This document shows, piece by piece, positions 33,230 through 43,853 of a stretch of 50,043 nt of DNA (position 1 is its first letter; each line of letters opens with the position of its first letter). The DNA is from Chloroflexia bacterium. Lineage in GTDB: Bacteria; Chloroflexota; Chloroflexia; Thermobaculales; Thermobaculaceae. The position numbers and the translations under genes were made by a program. Under the pieces are notes generated by a model. It made no database searches, had not been told where the DNA came from, and worked only from the letters and a program-made list of their open reading frames with translations. Location of the stretch: the NCBI GenBank assembly GCA_030446765.1, contig JAUJMR010000002.1, positions 11,816 through 61,858 of the forward strand, given 5' to 3'.

Positions 33230-35047
33230 TTGCTTCAAGATCATATCCGGAACTTCTCCATAATCGCCCACATTGACCATGGAAAGTCGACGCTGGCCGA
33301 CCGGCTGCTTCAGATGACAGGTACGGTCTCTGAGCGCGACATGAAGGAGCAGCTCCTGGACTCCATGGATCTGGAGCGGGAGAAGGGCATCACGATCAAG
33401 GCGCGCGCCGTACGCATGCAATACACCGCAAGCGACGGCGAAACTTATGAGCTCAACCTCATCGACACGCCGGGGCACGTTGATTTCTCCTATGAAGTCA
33501 GTCGCAGCCTCGCGGCTTGCGAGGGCGCTGTACTCGTTGTAGACGCCACACAGGGCATCCAGGCACAAACGCTGGCGAACGTCTACCTCGCACTCGGTTC
33601 CGACCTGGAGATCATTCCGGTCGTGAATAAAATCGACCTACCCAGCGCGGATGTCGCGGCGGTTGCGGGCGAGATCGAGCGCGTCGTCGGACTGCCTGCC
33701 GACGAAATCATACCGGCGTCGGCCAAGACCGGCACTGGCGCCCGGGACGTTCTTGAGGCGATTGTCCGGCGGATCCCACCACCGTCCGGCCAGCAGGATG
33801 CTCCCCTGCGCGCGCTGATTTTCGACTCGCATTACGACCCCTACAAAGGGGTGATCGCGTACGTTCGCGTCGTGGATGGTCAGGTCCGTCGTGGCGACCG
33901 GCTACGTATGCTTTCAAACGACAAGCAGACGGAAGCCGCTGAGCTCGGCTACTTCGTCCCCTCCTTGCGTTCTGCCGAATACCTCGGCACGGGCGAAGTT
34001 GGGTACATCGCTACTGGCTTAAAGGTTGTTGGTGATTGCCGTGTAGGCGACACCATCACGCTGGAACGCGCGGGCTCGGCGGAGCCACTCCAGGGCTACC
34101 AGCCCGTGAAACCAATGGTATTCGCCGGGATTTTCCCGGTTAATGGCGAGGACTATCCGCTGCTGCGCGACGCGCTGGAAAAGCTGACACTCAATGATGC
34201 GTCGCTCACGTACGAGCCGGAGACGAGCGGGGCGCTTGGCTTCGGGTTCCGCGCGGGCTTTCTGGGCCTGTTACATATGGAGATCGTGCAGGAGCGGCTG
34301 GAGCGCGAGTATGACCTTGACCTGCTGACCACCGCGCCCAGCGTGGAATATCAGGTGGAGACCACGGACGGGAAGATGACCCCGGTGCATAACCCGACGG
34401 AGATGCCAGCGCCACAACGCACCCGGCGCGTGCTCGAACCCTGGATGCAGATATCCGTCGTTGCACCTTCAAACCATATCGGTACCGTAATGGAGCTCGT
34501 ATCCAAGCGGCGCGGTGAGTTCTCGAAGATGGAGTACCTGGACGAAAACCGGGTCTTACTAACGTACGAGATCCCACTCAGCGAGATCGTCTCGGACTTT
34601 TACGACCAGCTAAAGTCGCGCACGCAGGGCTACGCTTCCCTCGACTACAGCTTCGGAGAGTACCGCTCCGCCGACCTGGTGAAGCTGGACGTGCTAGTTA
34701 ACGCCCAGCCCGTCGATGCGCTGTCCCTCATCGTGCACCGTGACCAGGCATACAACCGTGGCAAGATGCTGGTCGAGCGGCTGCGTGAGCTTATCCCTCG
34801 ACAGATGTTCGAGATCCCTGTTCAGGCGGCGGTCGGACAGAAAGTCATCAGTCGGGAGACGATCCGCGCGATGCGAAAGAACGTTATCTCCAAATGTTAT
34901 GGCGGGGATATCACCCGAAAGCGGAAGCTTCTAGAGAAGCAGCGAGCCGGCAAAGCCCGGATGAAAACGGTCGGCAACGTGCAGATTCCGCAGGAGGCGT
35001 TCATGGCGGTTCTCCGGCTGGACGGCGAGGAAGCCGCCCGCCGATGA
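33230..35047 (+). CDS. lepA: Elongation factor 4 (LepA)
   Basis: A translational GTPase that promotes ribosome back-translocation or biogenesis. G1 AHIDHGKST, the switch region [15 protein letters not shown]3 [10 protein letters not shown] and G4 VNKIDLP are all present. LepA-specific features include [17 protein letters not shown] and the C-terminal [18 protein letters not shown] with [19 protein letters not shown]. About 605 residues, normal. TTG 33230 with GAAGGA ahead is chosen because LepA proteins begin a few residues before [12 protein letters not shown]. Confidence 0.96.
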   Translation: MLQDHIRNFSIIAHIDHGKSTLADRLLQMTGTVSERDMKEQLLDSMDLEREKGITIKARAVRMQYTASDGETYELNLIDTPGHVDFSYEVSRSLAACEGAVLVVDATQGIQAQTLANVYLALGSDLEIIPVVNKIDLPSADVAAVAGEIERVVGLPADEIIPASAKTGTGARDVLEAIVRRIPPPSGQQDAPLRALIFDSHYDPYKGVIAYVRVVDGQVRRGDRLRMLSNDKQTEAAELGYFVPSLRSAEYLGTGEVGYIATGLKVVGDCRVGDTITLERAGSAEPLQGYQPVKPMVFAGIFPVNGEDYPLLRDALEKLTLNDASLTYEPETSGALGFGFRAGFLGLLHMEIVQERLEREYDLDLLTTAPSVEYQVETTDGKMTPVHNPTEMPAPQRTRRVLEPWMQISVVAPSNHIGTVMELVSKRRGEFSKMEYLDENRVLLTYEIPLSEIVSDFYDQLKSRTQGYASLDYSFGEYRSADLVKLDVLVNAQPVDALSLIVHRDQAYNRGKMLVERLRELIPRQMFEIPVQAAVGQKVISRETIRAMRKNVISKCYGGDITRKRKLLEKQRAGKARMKTVGNVQIPQEAFMAVLRLDGEEAARR

Positions 35048-36557
35048 TCGAAGCCCGCGCGCCACAGATCACGGTCGTCGGGTTGGGACCGGGGGATCCC
35101 GCGCTACTCACCGTAGGCGCGAGCCAGAAACTGGCGGCCGCTACGGCCGTGTATCTGAGGACTACGCGCCATCCAACCGTGCAAGCACTGGAGCTTGGCG
35201 AGCGGCAGCACAGCTTCGACTACCTCTACAACACCCTGCCAACCGTCGATGAAGTCTATGAGCGGATTGCGGATACACTTGTGCAGATCGCGCTCGGTGA
35301 TCCGCTTCACGAGGTCGTCTACGCGGTTCCCGGCAGCCCTGCCATCGGAGAACACTCGGTGCTGCTGCTGCGTGAGCGAGCGCGCACAGCCGGTGTCAGT
35401 CTCTCGATCCTGCCCGGAATCTCTGCCCTGGAGGCAGCGTTCGTCGAGCTGGGAATCGACCCTATCGGCGATGGGCTGCAGACGGTGGATGCACCGGAGC
35501 TTGCACACCTGCTCGAAGAACGCCCGAGCGTGATATCACAGTTCCTAAATCCAACGCTGCCGATCCTGATAACAGGAATCTGGCAGCACGGTCTCGCCGC
35601 CTCCGTAAAGCTGTTCCTGATGGCGAACTATCCGCCGGACTGGAGTGTACAGCTCGTACGTGCCGGTTTGGGTGAGGCACCGACTCCTGTGGCGCTGGAG
35701 AACCTGGACCGCGGTGCCCCCTTGGACCACCTGACCACCCTTTATGTCCCGCCGCTGCCGCTGGATGAGCCTGGCACGCACTTCTACCAGCTCACACACA
35801 TCGTGGCGCGGCTACGGGGCACCGGGGGTTGCCCGTGGGACCGCGAGCAGACGCACGACTCGATCAAGCGCAACATGCTGGAGGAGGCGTATGAGGCGGT
35901 TGAGGCCCTCGACTCCGGAGATCTGCATGCGTTCGAAGAAGAGTTGGGCGACGTGCTGATGCAGGTCAGTCTGCAGAGCGAAATCGCACACACGGACAGC
36001 GACTTCGACATCGGCGATGTTATCCGCGGCCTCTCCGCGAAGCTGGTGCGGCGGCACCCGCATGTCTTCGGTGATACGGAGGCGAGCTCCGCGTCGGAAG
36101 TGCTCGCAAACTGGGCTCAGATCAAGCAGGAGGAGCGAGCCGACCGCGGTGAGACACGTCCGTCGGCTCTCGACGGGGTCCCCACGGCGCTGCCCGCGCT
36201 CGCTCGGGCACAAATGATCAGCGGTCGTGCCGCGAAAACAGGCTTTGATTGGCGAGACACCGCCGAGGTATGGCAAAAGGTGCGTGAGGACTTCTCGAGG
36301 TTGAGCAGGCACATCCCGACGATCGCCTAGAGGAGTTGGGCGACCTCTTCTTCGTGCTCGTCAACTGGGCGCGCTTCCACTCCTTAGAGGCCGAAGAGGC
36401 GTTGCGGCGCGCCACGCTGAAGTTCGAGCGCCGGTTCCGCGAACTGGAGCAGCGTGTTCGCGACCGCGACCAGGAAATACGGCAGCTATCACCCGAACAA
36501 CTCGATGCGATTTGGAACGACGTGAAGGGCGCGGCTGCCCTCCCGTCGCACGGCTAG
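35044..36557 (+). CDS. mazG: MazG nucleoside triphosphate pyrophosphohydrolase with N-terminal tetrapyrrole-methylase-like domain (frameshift near 36297)
   Basis: The N-terminal 220 residues ([36 protein letters not shown]) are a YabN-type SAM-dependent methylase-like domain. The C-terminal part is MazG, which hydrolyses NTPs to NMP and PPi: [29 protein letters not shown] and [11 protein letters not shown] carry the metal-binding acidic residues. The frame stops at 36330, but one missing G near 36297 (TCGAGG for expected TCGGAGG) restores a second half beginning [19 protein letters not shown] and ending at 36557. ATG 35044 overlaps the lepA stop (ATGA). Probably a sequence error. Confidence 0.88.
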
Positions 36558-36572
36558 AGACCTGGGGGGAAC

Positions 36573-38361
36573 GTGGGGAAAGAAGTTACGTGCGGCGCGC
36601 TTACGCGTGCCGACGAGGGGCGAAGGATCACCCTGCACGGCTGGGTGAACAGCCGGCGCGACCACGGCGGCGTTCTGTTTCTGGACATCCGCGACCGATG
36701 GGGGCGAACCCAGACGGTGTTCAACCCCGATAACGCCGAGGCGTTCCACACCGCGGATTCGGTTCGGAACGAGTGGGTCGTCGCCATCACCGGCACGGTG
36801 CGGCTCCGGCCAGCGGGAACGGAAAACCCGCGCATGTCCACGGGGAAGTCGAGCTCGCCGCGGAGACGATAGCAGTGCTGAACGCCGCCGAGCCGCTGCC
36901 TTTCGAGATCAGCGATGACTCCTTGCCAGACGAGTCCATTCGTCTCATGTACCGCTATCTCGATCTCCGTCGGCCACGGATGCTGCACAACCTGGAACTG
37001 CGGCACAAGACCGTGAAGTTCATCCGCGACTTTCTCTCCGAACGAGAGTTCCTTGAGATCGAGACACCGGTCCTGATGAAAAGCACACCGGAGGGCGCCC
37101 GCGATTACCTCGTGCCCAGCAGGGTGCACGCTGGCGAGTTCTACGCGCTCCCGCAGTCGCCCCAGCAGCTCAAACAGTTGCTGATGGTCGCGGGCGTGGA
37201 GCGCTACTTCCAGATCGCTCGCTGCTTTCGAGACGAAGACCTGCGCGCCGACCGGCAGCCCGAGTTTACGCAGCTCGATCTCGAGATGTCGTTTGTCAAC
37301 CAGGAGGACATCCTCCGGCTCGCCGAAGACCTTTTCACTCAGCTAACTGAGACGGTAACGACTAAGCGGATACAGACCAAGCCGTTCCCTCGGCTATCGT
37401 TCCAGGAGTCGATGGATCGATACGGCACGGACAAGCCGGACATGCGCTTCGGGTTGAGATCCACGATGTCACTTCGCTGATGGCACAGAGCGGATTCAAG
37501 GTGTTTTCCAGTGCGGCGGCGACTGGCGGGACCATCCGCGGCATCAGCGTTCCTGGGGCATCTACGATGACCCGAAAGCAGATCGACGAACTGACCGGGA
37601 TGGCACAGAGCTTGGGGGCCAAGGGGTTGGTGTGGATCGCGGTGGAAGACCGCAATCAGGGCACTGATAGGTACCGCTCGCCCATAGCAAAGTTCCTTTC
37701 AGCCGAGGAACTCTCCAGCCTCACCGAAGCGTTGGGTGCAGGCAACGGCGACCTCCTGCTTATCGTCGCAGACCAGCGGCGCGTCGCGCTTGATGTGCTG
37801 GGACGGCTCCGGAACCACTTGGGCGGGGCTTTGGATCTGATCGATCCCGAAGTTATGGCGTACGCGTGGGTTGTCGAGCCGCCCCTGTTCGAGTGGAACG
37901 AAGACGAAGATCGCTGGGACGCATCACATCACCCGTTCACCGCGCCGATGCCGGGCCAAGAGGAACTGTTGCGGAGTCGGCCTGAAGAAGTCAAAGCTGA
38001 AGCGTATGACATCGTCTGCAACGGCTATGAGCTTGGGAGCGGGAGCATCCGCATCCATCGCCGCGAGGTGCAGGCCGACGTTTTCCGGCTCATGAAGTAC
38101 ACGGACGAGGAGATCGAGGCGCGGTTTGGCCACCTCCTGCGCGCGTTCGAGTATGGCGCACCACCGCACGGTGGCATTGCGCCAGGCATCGACCGCTGGG
38201 TCATGTTGCTGGCAGACGAGCCGAACATTCGGGAGGTGATCGCTTTCCCGAAGAATCAGGCGGGCGTTGACCTTATGCTCGGAGCGCCTGCTCCCGTGGA
38301 CGAACGCCAACTGCGGGATCTGCACCTGCTGCATCGCCAGCCAGTCAAGCCGCAAGCCTAG
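36573..38361 (+). CDS. aspS: Aspartyl-tRNA synthetase (two frameshifts)
   Basis: Class IIb synthetase that charges tRNA-Asp (or tRNA-Asp/Asn). The N-terminal OB fold ([14 protein letters not shown]-like [20 protein letters not shown]) binds the anticodon. Motif 2 [20 protein letters not shown], the bacterial GAD insertion, and motif 3 [14 protein letters not shown] follow. Two single-G losses break the frame: in ACGGGGAAGTC near 36842-36845, and in GGGTTGAGATCC near 37456. Corrected, it is about 596 residues, normal for bacteria. GTG 36573 follows GGGGGGAAC. mazG lies just upstream. An essential gene like this is unlikely to be truly broken. Confidence 0.92.
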
Positions 38362-38404
38362 CGCTCAGGCGCTTTCGGCAAGCAGGTTGGGAGGACGCCC
38401 CGGA

Positions 38405-39910
38405 CTACGAGAGCGAGCGCAACAACGCGCGCGCGGTGTCGGCCTCGCTCCAGGGAAGGGAGCGATCGGACAGCTCGATGGACGTTTCGTGTCCCTTGCC
38501 GGCCAGGAGCACAAGATCGCCTGCCTCGGCGCGCTGGAACGCCGTGTGTATTGCCTCCTCGCGATTGGGTACAAGGGCGAAATTCCGGCCCTCCGCTGCG
38601 CCTTCACACACGGCTCCCGCCGCAATCTCCTGAAGGATCGCGACATCGTCTTCCCCGCGTGGGTCCTCATTGGTCAGGACAGCGAAGTCGGCCCAGCGCG
38701 CCGCCACCGCACCCATCGCCGGCCGCTTCGCACGGTCCCGCTCGCCGGCGCTGCCAAACACGGCGATCAGCTTCCCGCGCGTAGCGGGTCGCAGTGTTCG
38801 TAAGACCTTCTCCAGTGCGTCGGCTGTGTGCGCGTAGTCGACTACCACGCCAAAGGGCTGTCCTGCTTCGATACGCTGCAGGCGTCCGGGAACGCCCGGA
38901 AAGCCCTCCAGTGCTCGTAATACCGCCGGGAGTGACATTCCATGGGACAGGCCCACACAAGCAGCCGCGAGCGCATTGTAGACGTTATACGCGCCCAGAA
39001 GAGGAAGTAACAGCTCCTCCTGGTGCTGATCATGCCGCACTTTGAAACGGATCCCCTCGAGCGACTGTTGGATGTCCTGGGCCACTAGATCAGCGTGCCT
39101 GCTTGTGCCGTATGTTAGCGTCGGGCCGGCAGTGGCACGCAGAAATAGGTCGGCGCTCGGGTCGTCGGCATTGACTATGCCGACCCGCTCCGTGCCCTTG
39201 TCGTGGCTTCGTCCCAGCATGGTGAAGAGGCGCGCCTTGTCCAGCCGATACTGCTCGACCGTTCCGTGTAGTTCCAAATGCTCACTCGTGACGTTGGTCA
39301 GCACCGCCACGTCGTATGCCACGTCGTTCAGGCGAGAGAGCCGCAAGCCGTGCGACGAGCTCTCAACGACCGCGTGTGTGTTGCCTGCGTCGACCATCTC
39401 GCGCAGACGGCGGTGGAGCTCCGGGGGTTGCGGCGTCGTCGTCCGGTCGGGATTTGACAACCGCTGCCGCCCTATTTTGAGATCGACCGTGCTGACGTAT
39501 CCGGTTGAGTTTCCGCCCGCCTCCAGCACAGCCGCCGTGAGGAAAGTCGTTGTCGTCTTTCCATCCGTACCGGTAATGCCCACGACGCGCAGTTCGTGGC
39601 TCGGATTGTTCCAGTATGTTGCAGCGAGCCGGCTGAGCGCCACGCGGGCGTCACGTACCTGCACCAGTGGGATGATACCGTCTACATCGTTCGATGACTC
39701 GGTCACGATCGCGGCGGCACCGAGCTGCTCGGCATCACGGAAAAACCGAGCACCGTCCACATGATCGCCGGGCAGTGCGACAAAGATTTCGCCCAGTTGA
39801 AGACGCCGGGTGTCCGAGCTCACACCGGTCACTATCGTATCCGGAAGCGGGACAGGGATAGATGCGTCGTCGAGTGCGGCAAGCAAGTTTCGCAGGCTAG
39901 TCGCAGTCAG
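38405..39910 (-). CDS. murE: UDP-N-acetylmuramyl-tripeptide synthetase MurE
   Basis: MurE adds the third residue of the peptidoglycan stem peptide. ITGTDGKTTTTFLTA is the ATP loop, ESSSHGLRLSRL and TNVTSEHLELHG carry the Mg and UDP-MurNAc contacts, and LAGKGHETSIEL ends the protein. Where DAP-adding enzymes have DNPR, this one has EDPR (TNEDPRGED), which argues against standard meso-DAP specificity and leaves Lys or Orn possible. The start is unclear: TTG 39886 has no ribosome binding site, whereas CTG 39910 has AAGGAG eight bases upstream and adds LTATSLRNLL, a better match to the family N terminus. It lies two bases after the FemAB-type gene. Confidence 0.92.
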   Translation of the reverse strand: MTATSLRNLLAALDDASIPVPLPDTIVTGVSSDTRRLQLGEIFVALPGDHVDGARFFRDAEQLGAAAIVTESSNDVDGIIPLVQVRDARVALSRLAATYWNNPSHELRVVGITGTDGKTTTTFLTAAVLEAGGNSTGYVSTVDLKIGRQRLSNPDRTTTPQPPELHRRLREMVDAGNTHAVVESSSHGLRLSRLNDVAYDVAVLTNVTSEHLELHGTVEQYRLDKARLFTMLGRSHDKGTERVGIVNADDPSADLFLRATAGPTLTYGTSRHADLVAQDIQQSLEGIRFKVRHDQHQEELLLPLLGAYNVYNALAAACVGLSHGMSLPAVLRALEGFPGVPGRLQRIEAGQPFGVVVDYAHTADALEKVLRTLRPATRGKLIAVFGSAGERDRAKRPAMGAVAARWADFAVLTNEDPRGEDDVAILQEIAAGAVCEGAAEGRNFALVPNREEAIHTAFQRAEAGDLVLLAGKGHETSIELSDRSLPWSEADTARALLRSLS

Positions 39911-39912
39911 GA

Positions 39913-40992
39913 CTATAGCTCCTTGCTTCTGCGCAGGCGGGACCAGAGCAGATACAGCGGACGGTTATACGGATAGTCATACGCCCCAGTGTATCGGCTG
40001 TGCTCGCCGCCGAAGCCCTGCTTGAAGCGATAAACGCCCCAGAGCCCCGTGCGAACGTTCTTGTCTTCCAGTGCTTCCCGCTCGTCCGTCCCGTCGGCCA
40101 CTTGCTCGGGGATGCCCCACATGTCATACCGGGCGCAGCCGTGCTCCATGCACCATTGGATCGCTCGCCACTGCAATAGGTAGGTTGGCATCTCCCGGCG
40201 GTGCTCGTTCGAGGACGCGCCATACATGTAGATGCCCTCAGCTCCGTACGCGAACACCATGATTCCGGCGACAATCACATCGTTAAACTCTGCAAGCAGA
40301 AGCTCGCCCTGCCTTCGGCTTCGGAACGCTTCCAGTACATCGCGATAGTAGGCTTGGGACCGCACGGGAAATCCATCGCGCTCACCCGTCTCGACCATCA
40401 GTTCGTGGAAGCGCGCCAAATCTTCCGCGCCGCTAGCTGCACGGATCTGCACCCCTCTCCGCTCCGCAAGGCGGACGTTGTAGCGCGTCTTGCCTTTCAT
40501 CCGGGCCAGCACCGCCTCCTCCCCGCCATCGAGCGGGATGTGCAGAGTGGCACGCGCCTGCACCGTATGCGGGCTCCGCAGAAATCCGTGGGACCTCAGG
40601 AATGGCTCGACGGGGGAGCCAGCAAGCTCATTTGGCTCTAGCTTTAGGAATACCCCGTGGCGTTGAGTGCCTAGTCGGTGCATAGCTTCTAGGAGTGGTG
40701 CGTAAAGTTCCGGCCGGTCCGACGCCACCACAGGACCGCGAGCGACGTAGGGCAGAGAAAACCCCGCGATGGAGCGGATCAGCACCTGAGCTCCGGCTAG
40801 TATCTCGTCGTCGATCGACAGTGCGAGACGCACTGGTTGCCAACCATAGGCGCGCTTGAACTCGCCCCACGCCCAGCTCTGCAGGATATGACCGTTCGGT
40901 GCGCCGGACACGAAGGCGTCCCAAACCGACTCCTCGCCTGGACCAAGCTCGCGGATGATTGCCGTGCGCGGTGCGATGTCTACCACGCACAC
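39913..40992 (-). CDS. FemAB-type peptidyltransferase (lipid II interpeptide-bridge ligase-like)
   Basis: A 359-residue protein of the FemABX group, which uses aminoacyl-tRNAs to add bridge residues to the side-chain amine of stem-peptide lysine or ornithine. Both GNAT-like lobes are present: GHILQSWAWGEFKRAYGW and SIAGFSLPYVARGPVV in the first, and KGKTRYNVRLAERRGVQIR, then MYGASSNEHRREMPTYLLQW, in the second. YRFKQGFGGEHSRYTGAYDY is a typical C terminus. The start GTG 40992 is followed by another GTG at 40986. Its place directly before murE strongly suggests peptidoglycan cross-bridge synthesis. FemAB-like proteins for other polymers exist, so this remains inference. Confidence 0.88.
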   Translation of the reverse strand: MCVVDIAPRTAIIRELGPGEESVWDAFVSGAPNGHILQSWAWGEFKRAYGWQPVRLALSIDDEILAGAQVLIRSIAGFSLPYVARGPVVASDRPELYAPLLEAMHRLGTQRHGVFLKLEPNELAGSPVEPFLRSHGFLRSPHTVQARATLHIPLDGGEEAVLARMKGKTRYNVRLAERRGVQIRAASGAEDLARFHELMVETGERDGFPVRSQAYYRDVLEAFRSRRQGELLLAEFNDVIVAGIMVFAYGAEGIYMYGASSNEHRREMPTYLLQWRAIQWCMEHGCARYDMWGIPEQVADGTDEREALEDKNVRTGLWGVYRFKQGFGGEHSRYTGAYDYPYNRPLYLLWSRLRRSKEL

Positions 40993-41004
40993 CAGCCGAG
41001 AGGT

Positions 41005-41916
41005 CTACGCGTCATACCCACCCGCATACGTGGCCTCGCCGAGTGCCTCCTCGGCCGCCTCGCAAACATCCTCCGCATCGCACTGCGTGAGCAACTCAAG
41101 CTTCTCCCTTGCGAGTTTGGAGCCGATCTGACCCAGGGCCCAGATGGCAGTGGCGCGTACTTCAGGATCCGATCCATCTGAGAGCGCTATGAGCTGTGGC
41201 ACTGTCTCCTGCAGACCCATCTCCCCGGCGGCGCGTGCAGCCTGGAAACGAATGCCCGCATCCTCATTCTCTAGCTCGTCCACCACAGCATCACGCCACC
41301 GCATGTCCATGCTTCGGCCCATGGCGACAAGGGCGCTCTCCTGTTCCGGCTCCTCACCCTCCCGGTACAGCCGCCCGATGAAGTCATGCACGAGGCTATC
41401 GTCATGGAAATACGCGAGCGCCTCGACCAGTCGCCGCTGCAACTCCGTGCCATCGCTGGTGTCGACGAGTGCCCTCCGCAAGACCTCCTGTAACTGGTCT
41501 GCCCGGGGACCGGGCAAGTCACCCGCCGCCGCCAGGAAGGCAAAGCGGCCGAGCCCGGTGGCAGCCGCCGCACGCACCGCGGGATCAGGATCGTTGACCA
41601 CAAGGGATTGGAGCCGCTCTAGAAGCGCGGTCCCTTCGTCCTCCCACAGACCTTCTATCGCTACTTGCCGAACTTCGGGGCTTGGATCGTCCAGCCCGAG
41701 TTGAAAGATCGAATTGAAGTTCAACTCAACGTTGTCGTCGGCCAACGAACGCAACATCATCAGGAGTTTATGGCGGCGCTCTGTAGGCGCGCCAAGCCAA
41801 CGCTCTTTATGGCCCTGCAACTCAGCGGCAGGTACGTCAGAGAGCGCGGTCAGCGTGGTGGCGCGCAGTGGCTCTGCACTCTCCAGTACGTCCCGTAAGG
41901 ATTCCGGTAAGGTCAC
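41005..41916 (-). CDS. HEAT-repeat protein
   Basis: 303 residues made of repeated helical pairs: DDPSPEVRQVAIEGLWEDE, NDPDPAVRAAAATGLGRFA, NEDAGIRFQAARAAGEMGL and GSDPEVRATAIWALGQIGS show the HEAT pattern with conserved Asp, Val, Arg and Ala. No catalytic motif, signal peptide or membrane helix. It probably acts as a protein-binding scaffold. It lies 12 bases from the FemAB gene and 14 bases after the 588-residue unknown, inside one operon. Confidence 0.85.
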   Translation of the reverse strand: MTLPESLRDVLESAEPLRATTLTALSDVPAAELQGHKERWLGAPTERRHKLLMMLRSLADDNVELNFNSIFQLGLDDPSPEVRQVAIEGLWEDEGTALLERLQSLVVNDPDPAVRAAAATGLGRFAFLAAAGDLPGPRADQLQEVLRRALVDTSDGTELQRRLVEALAYFHDDSLVHDFIGRLYREGEEPEQESALVAMGRSMDMRWRDAVVDELENEDAGIRFQAARAAGEMGLQETVPQLIALSDGSDPEVRATAIWALGQIGSKLAREKLELLTQCDAEDVCEAAEEALGEATYAGGYDA

Positions 41917-41930
41917 GATACTTGTCTCCG

Positions 41931-43697
41931 CTACGGCCGGTAGGCGGCGAGTCCGATCGCCGGGTCCTCGAGCGTGAACTGTGGATACTGCTCACTCTCG
42001 ACGATTGACTCTACGTATGACCGCGAGAAAGGCCGGTCGATGTTCATCACCGGCGTCAGGTCGTCTACCAGCGCGGTCAGCGAAGCATCCGTGCCCCGCT
42101 CACCGACGAGTTCGAACGCTTGCTGCAGGAGAACGTCCGGGCGCTTTCGCTCACTGTCCAGTGCGCGCTTCCGGCCACTGAGTTCGCCCACACGCTCTTC
42201 GGACAGCAGATAGGATGGATCGACCGGGCACTCGTATACCACGGGACCGAAGAACCAGCGCTCGCGCCGGTCATCCCACTGCAGGAGACGCGACTCCTGC
42301 GCGGCCTGACGCTCATACTCTATCGTGAACTCGTTGCAATTCGCGCCCTGTACAAGGGTGAAGATCGCCCCAGGAACCAGAGTGCTCTGGAACAGCTCCT
42401 CGAGACCGGCGATATGCGTCCCCCGGTTTCCGACGCCGAGACGTAGCTCCGCCATGTGTGTGGCGAAGTTCTGCGGATCCTGTATGCGCAGTATCACGAC
42501 CGGCTGGTCCTCGAGCAGCGGGACAGGCATCAGCAGCTGCGTTGCAGGACCGACCGGCAGCACGCCATTCTCGCTCTCATACCACGTCAGCACGTGCCGA
42601 AGCTGCAGGCGCCCGCTCGCATCCGCGCCACTCGCCGGCGTCACGGGATCCGCATCGGCCAGTTCCGGGTCGGTCAGGTACCGATAGTCCTGCGCGATCT
42701 CAGACGGCTTGCGGTACGACTGGCCGATCGGCGGTAGTGACGTCGTGGCCCATCGGCGATCTTCCGCCGTGCCAACAAAGCGGAAGTCCTTTCGCTCGCG
42801 CCCAAGCCGGTAGTTGATCGTGAACCGCCATAGGCTGTAATCGGCGCCCTGCAGTGGGCGGCGGAGGGCATCGGAGATCAGCTCCTCGTCGGTCAGCGGC
42901 TCTCCCCGCTCGTTGATGTAATCCTTTATATCGCGCAACTGCCCCTTGCTGAGGCGCTCAAGTCGATCCTCGACGTAGTATTCCCCGCCGAATCGCACGA
43001 AGCGGAAGTCCTCATCCAGGTACTTGCCGAGCAATTCCTTGAAGGGGCCTGCGTGCTTTTGTGCGATCGAGTTGGCGTGCTCTGAGAGGTCGATCACTAC
43101 GTCGCCAATACGGACGCGTCGATTCGCAGGCTGTGCCTCGGGTTGTACCTCGGGCTGCTCCTCGGCCACCACCCGCTCTGCGACATCAGCAAGCACGGGC
43201 TCCTCGTCCGGCTCGAACAGCTCGGGGATGTCAAGTGGGAAGACGGGATGGACCACCTCCGGGTACGCCATGATGATGTCCGGCATCTCGCGAGCCACAC
43301 CACGTACCGTCTTCAGCTCTTCTTCCGAAGGCTCGTGTGCGCCCTCAAATAACCGTGACTTGAACGAATGTGCCGTGAGATCTTCGCCGCCAGCGCTCGG
43401 TGGAGTCCCCCGCTTCGTGGTAACGAATACGGGGCCATCCTCCCCCTGTTCGCATGCGAACACGTGGTCGTTCAGAGTCAGGCTCGTCTCGATAAGTTCC
43501 GGGTAGTTAGTTTCCTTTGCCTGCAGCTCAACTGGATGTTGCTTCTCAAAAAAGCCCTGCAGGTGCGCCAGACTCTGGCGTATCGGCGCATCTTCCGCGA
43601 AGAAACGGGCCCGCCCGGTCAGTAACTCGTACACCGTACTCGCCACCGCCTTCTGATCGTCCGTGCCTTGCCACTGAATATCGACTGATATCGTCAC
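41931..43697 (-). CDS. 588-residue protein of unknown function
   Basis: I do not recognise this protein. It is soluble, without a signal peptide or membrane helix, and clearly acidic. Residues about 165-200 contain a Glu/Pro/Val-rich, low-complexity linker (repeated VQPEAQP-like units) that separates an N-terminal region (1-160) from a larger C-terminal one. The C-terminal part has strand-rich stretches such as FRFVRFGGEYYVEDRLERL and QPVVILRIQDPQNFATHMAE. GTG 43697 has GGGGAGGT upstream. It sits between a 50-residue ORF and the HEAT protein with gaps of 3 and 14 bases, and shares an operon with cell-wall genes. Confidence 0.75.
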   Translation of the reverse strand: MTISVDIQWQGTDDQKAVASTVYELLTGRARFFAEDAPIRQSLAHLQGFFEKQHPVELQAKETNYPELIETSLTLNDHVFACEQGEDGPVFVTTKRGTPPSAGGEDLTAHSFKSRLFEGAHEPSEEELKTVRGVAREMPDIIMAYPEVVHPVFPLDIPELFEPDEEPVLADVAERVVAEEQPEVQPEAQPANRRVRIGDVVIDLSEHANSIAQKHAGPFKELLGKYLDEDFRFVRFGGEYYVEDRLERLSKGQLRDIKDYINERGEPLTDEELISDALRRPLQGADYSLWRFTINYRLGRERKDFRFVGTAEDRRWATTSLPPIGQSYRKPSEIAQDYRYLTDPELADADPVTPASGADASGRLQLRHVLTWYESENGVLPVGPATQLLMPVPLLEDQPVVILRIQDPQNFATHMAELRLGVGNRGTHIAGLEELFQSTLVPGAIFTLVQGANCNEFTIEYERQAAQESRLLQWDDRRERWFFGPVVYECPVDPSYLLSEERVGELSGRKRALDSERKRPDVLLQQAFELVGERGTDASLTALVDDLTPVMNIDRPFSRSYVESIVESEQYPQFTLEDPAIGLAAYRP

Positions 43698-43700
43698 TGG

Positions 43701-43853
43701 CTACCTCCCCTGCTCGCCTGAGACACGCTCGACGACGATACCGATGTACCAGTCCGTGAGCGAATCCAGCGCCTGAGGTGCACCAACCCGAACGAGCCGA
43801 TCCACCAGTTCGCGAATGTCAGCCTCTTCGATTCTCAACTCTTCTGGTTCCAT
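43701..43853 (-). CDS. 50-residue conserved-looking acidic protein
   Basis: A short ORF starting at ATG 43853 with GGAAGG seven bases before it. The protein MEPEELRIEEADIRELVDRL continues into VGAPQALDSLTDWYIGIVVE. It is helical and acidic, with no known motif. Its stop lies three bases before the GTG of the 588-residue gene, whose ribosome binding site overlaps its last codons. That tight junction and good ribosome site argue it is real, perhaps a small partner of the next protein. Confidence 0.6.
   Translation of the reverse strand: MEPEELRIEEADIRELVDRLVRVGAPQALDSLTDWYIGIVVERVSGEQGR

Noticed and set aside
38362-38404. A terminator between the convergent aspS and murE ends
   Set aside because: Only a weak stem and no T run could be found in 43 bases.
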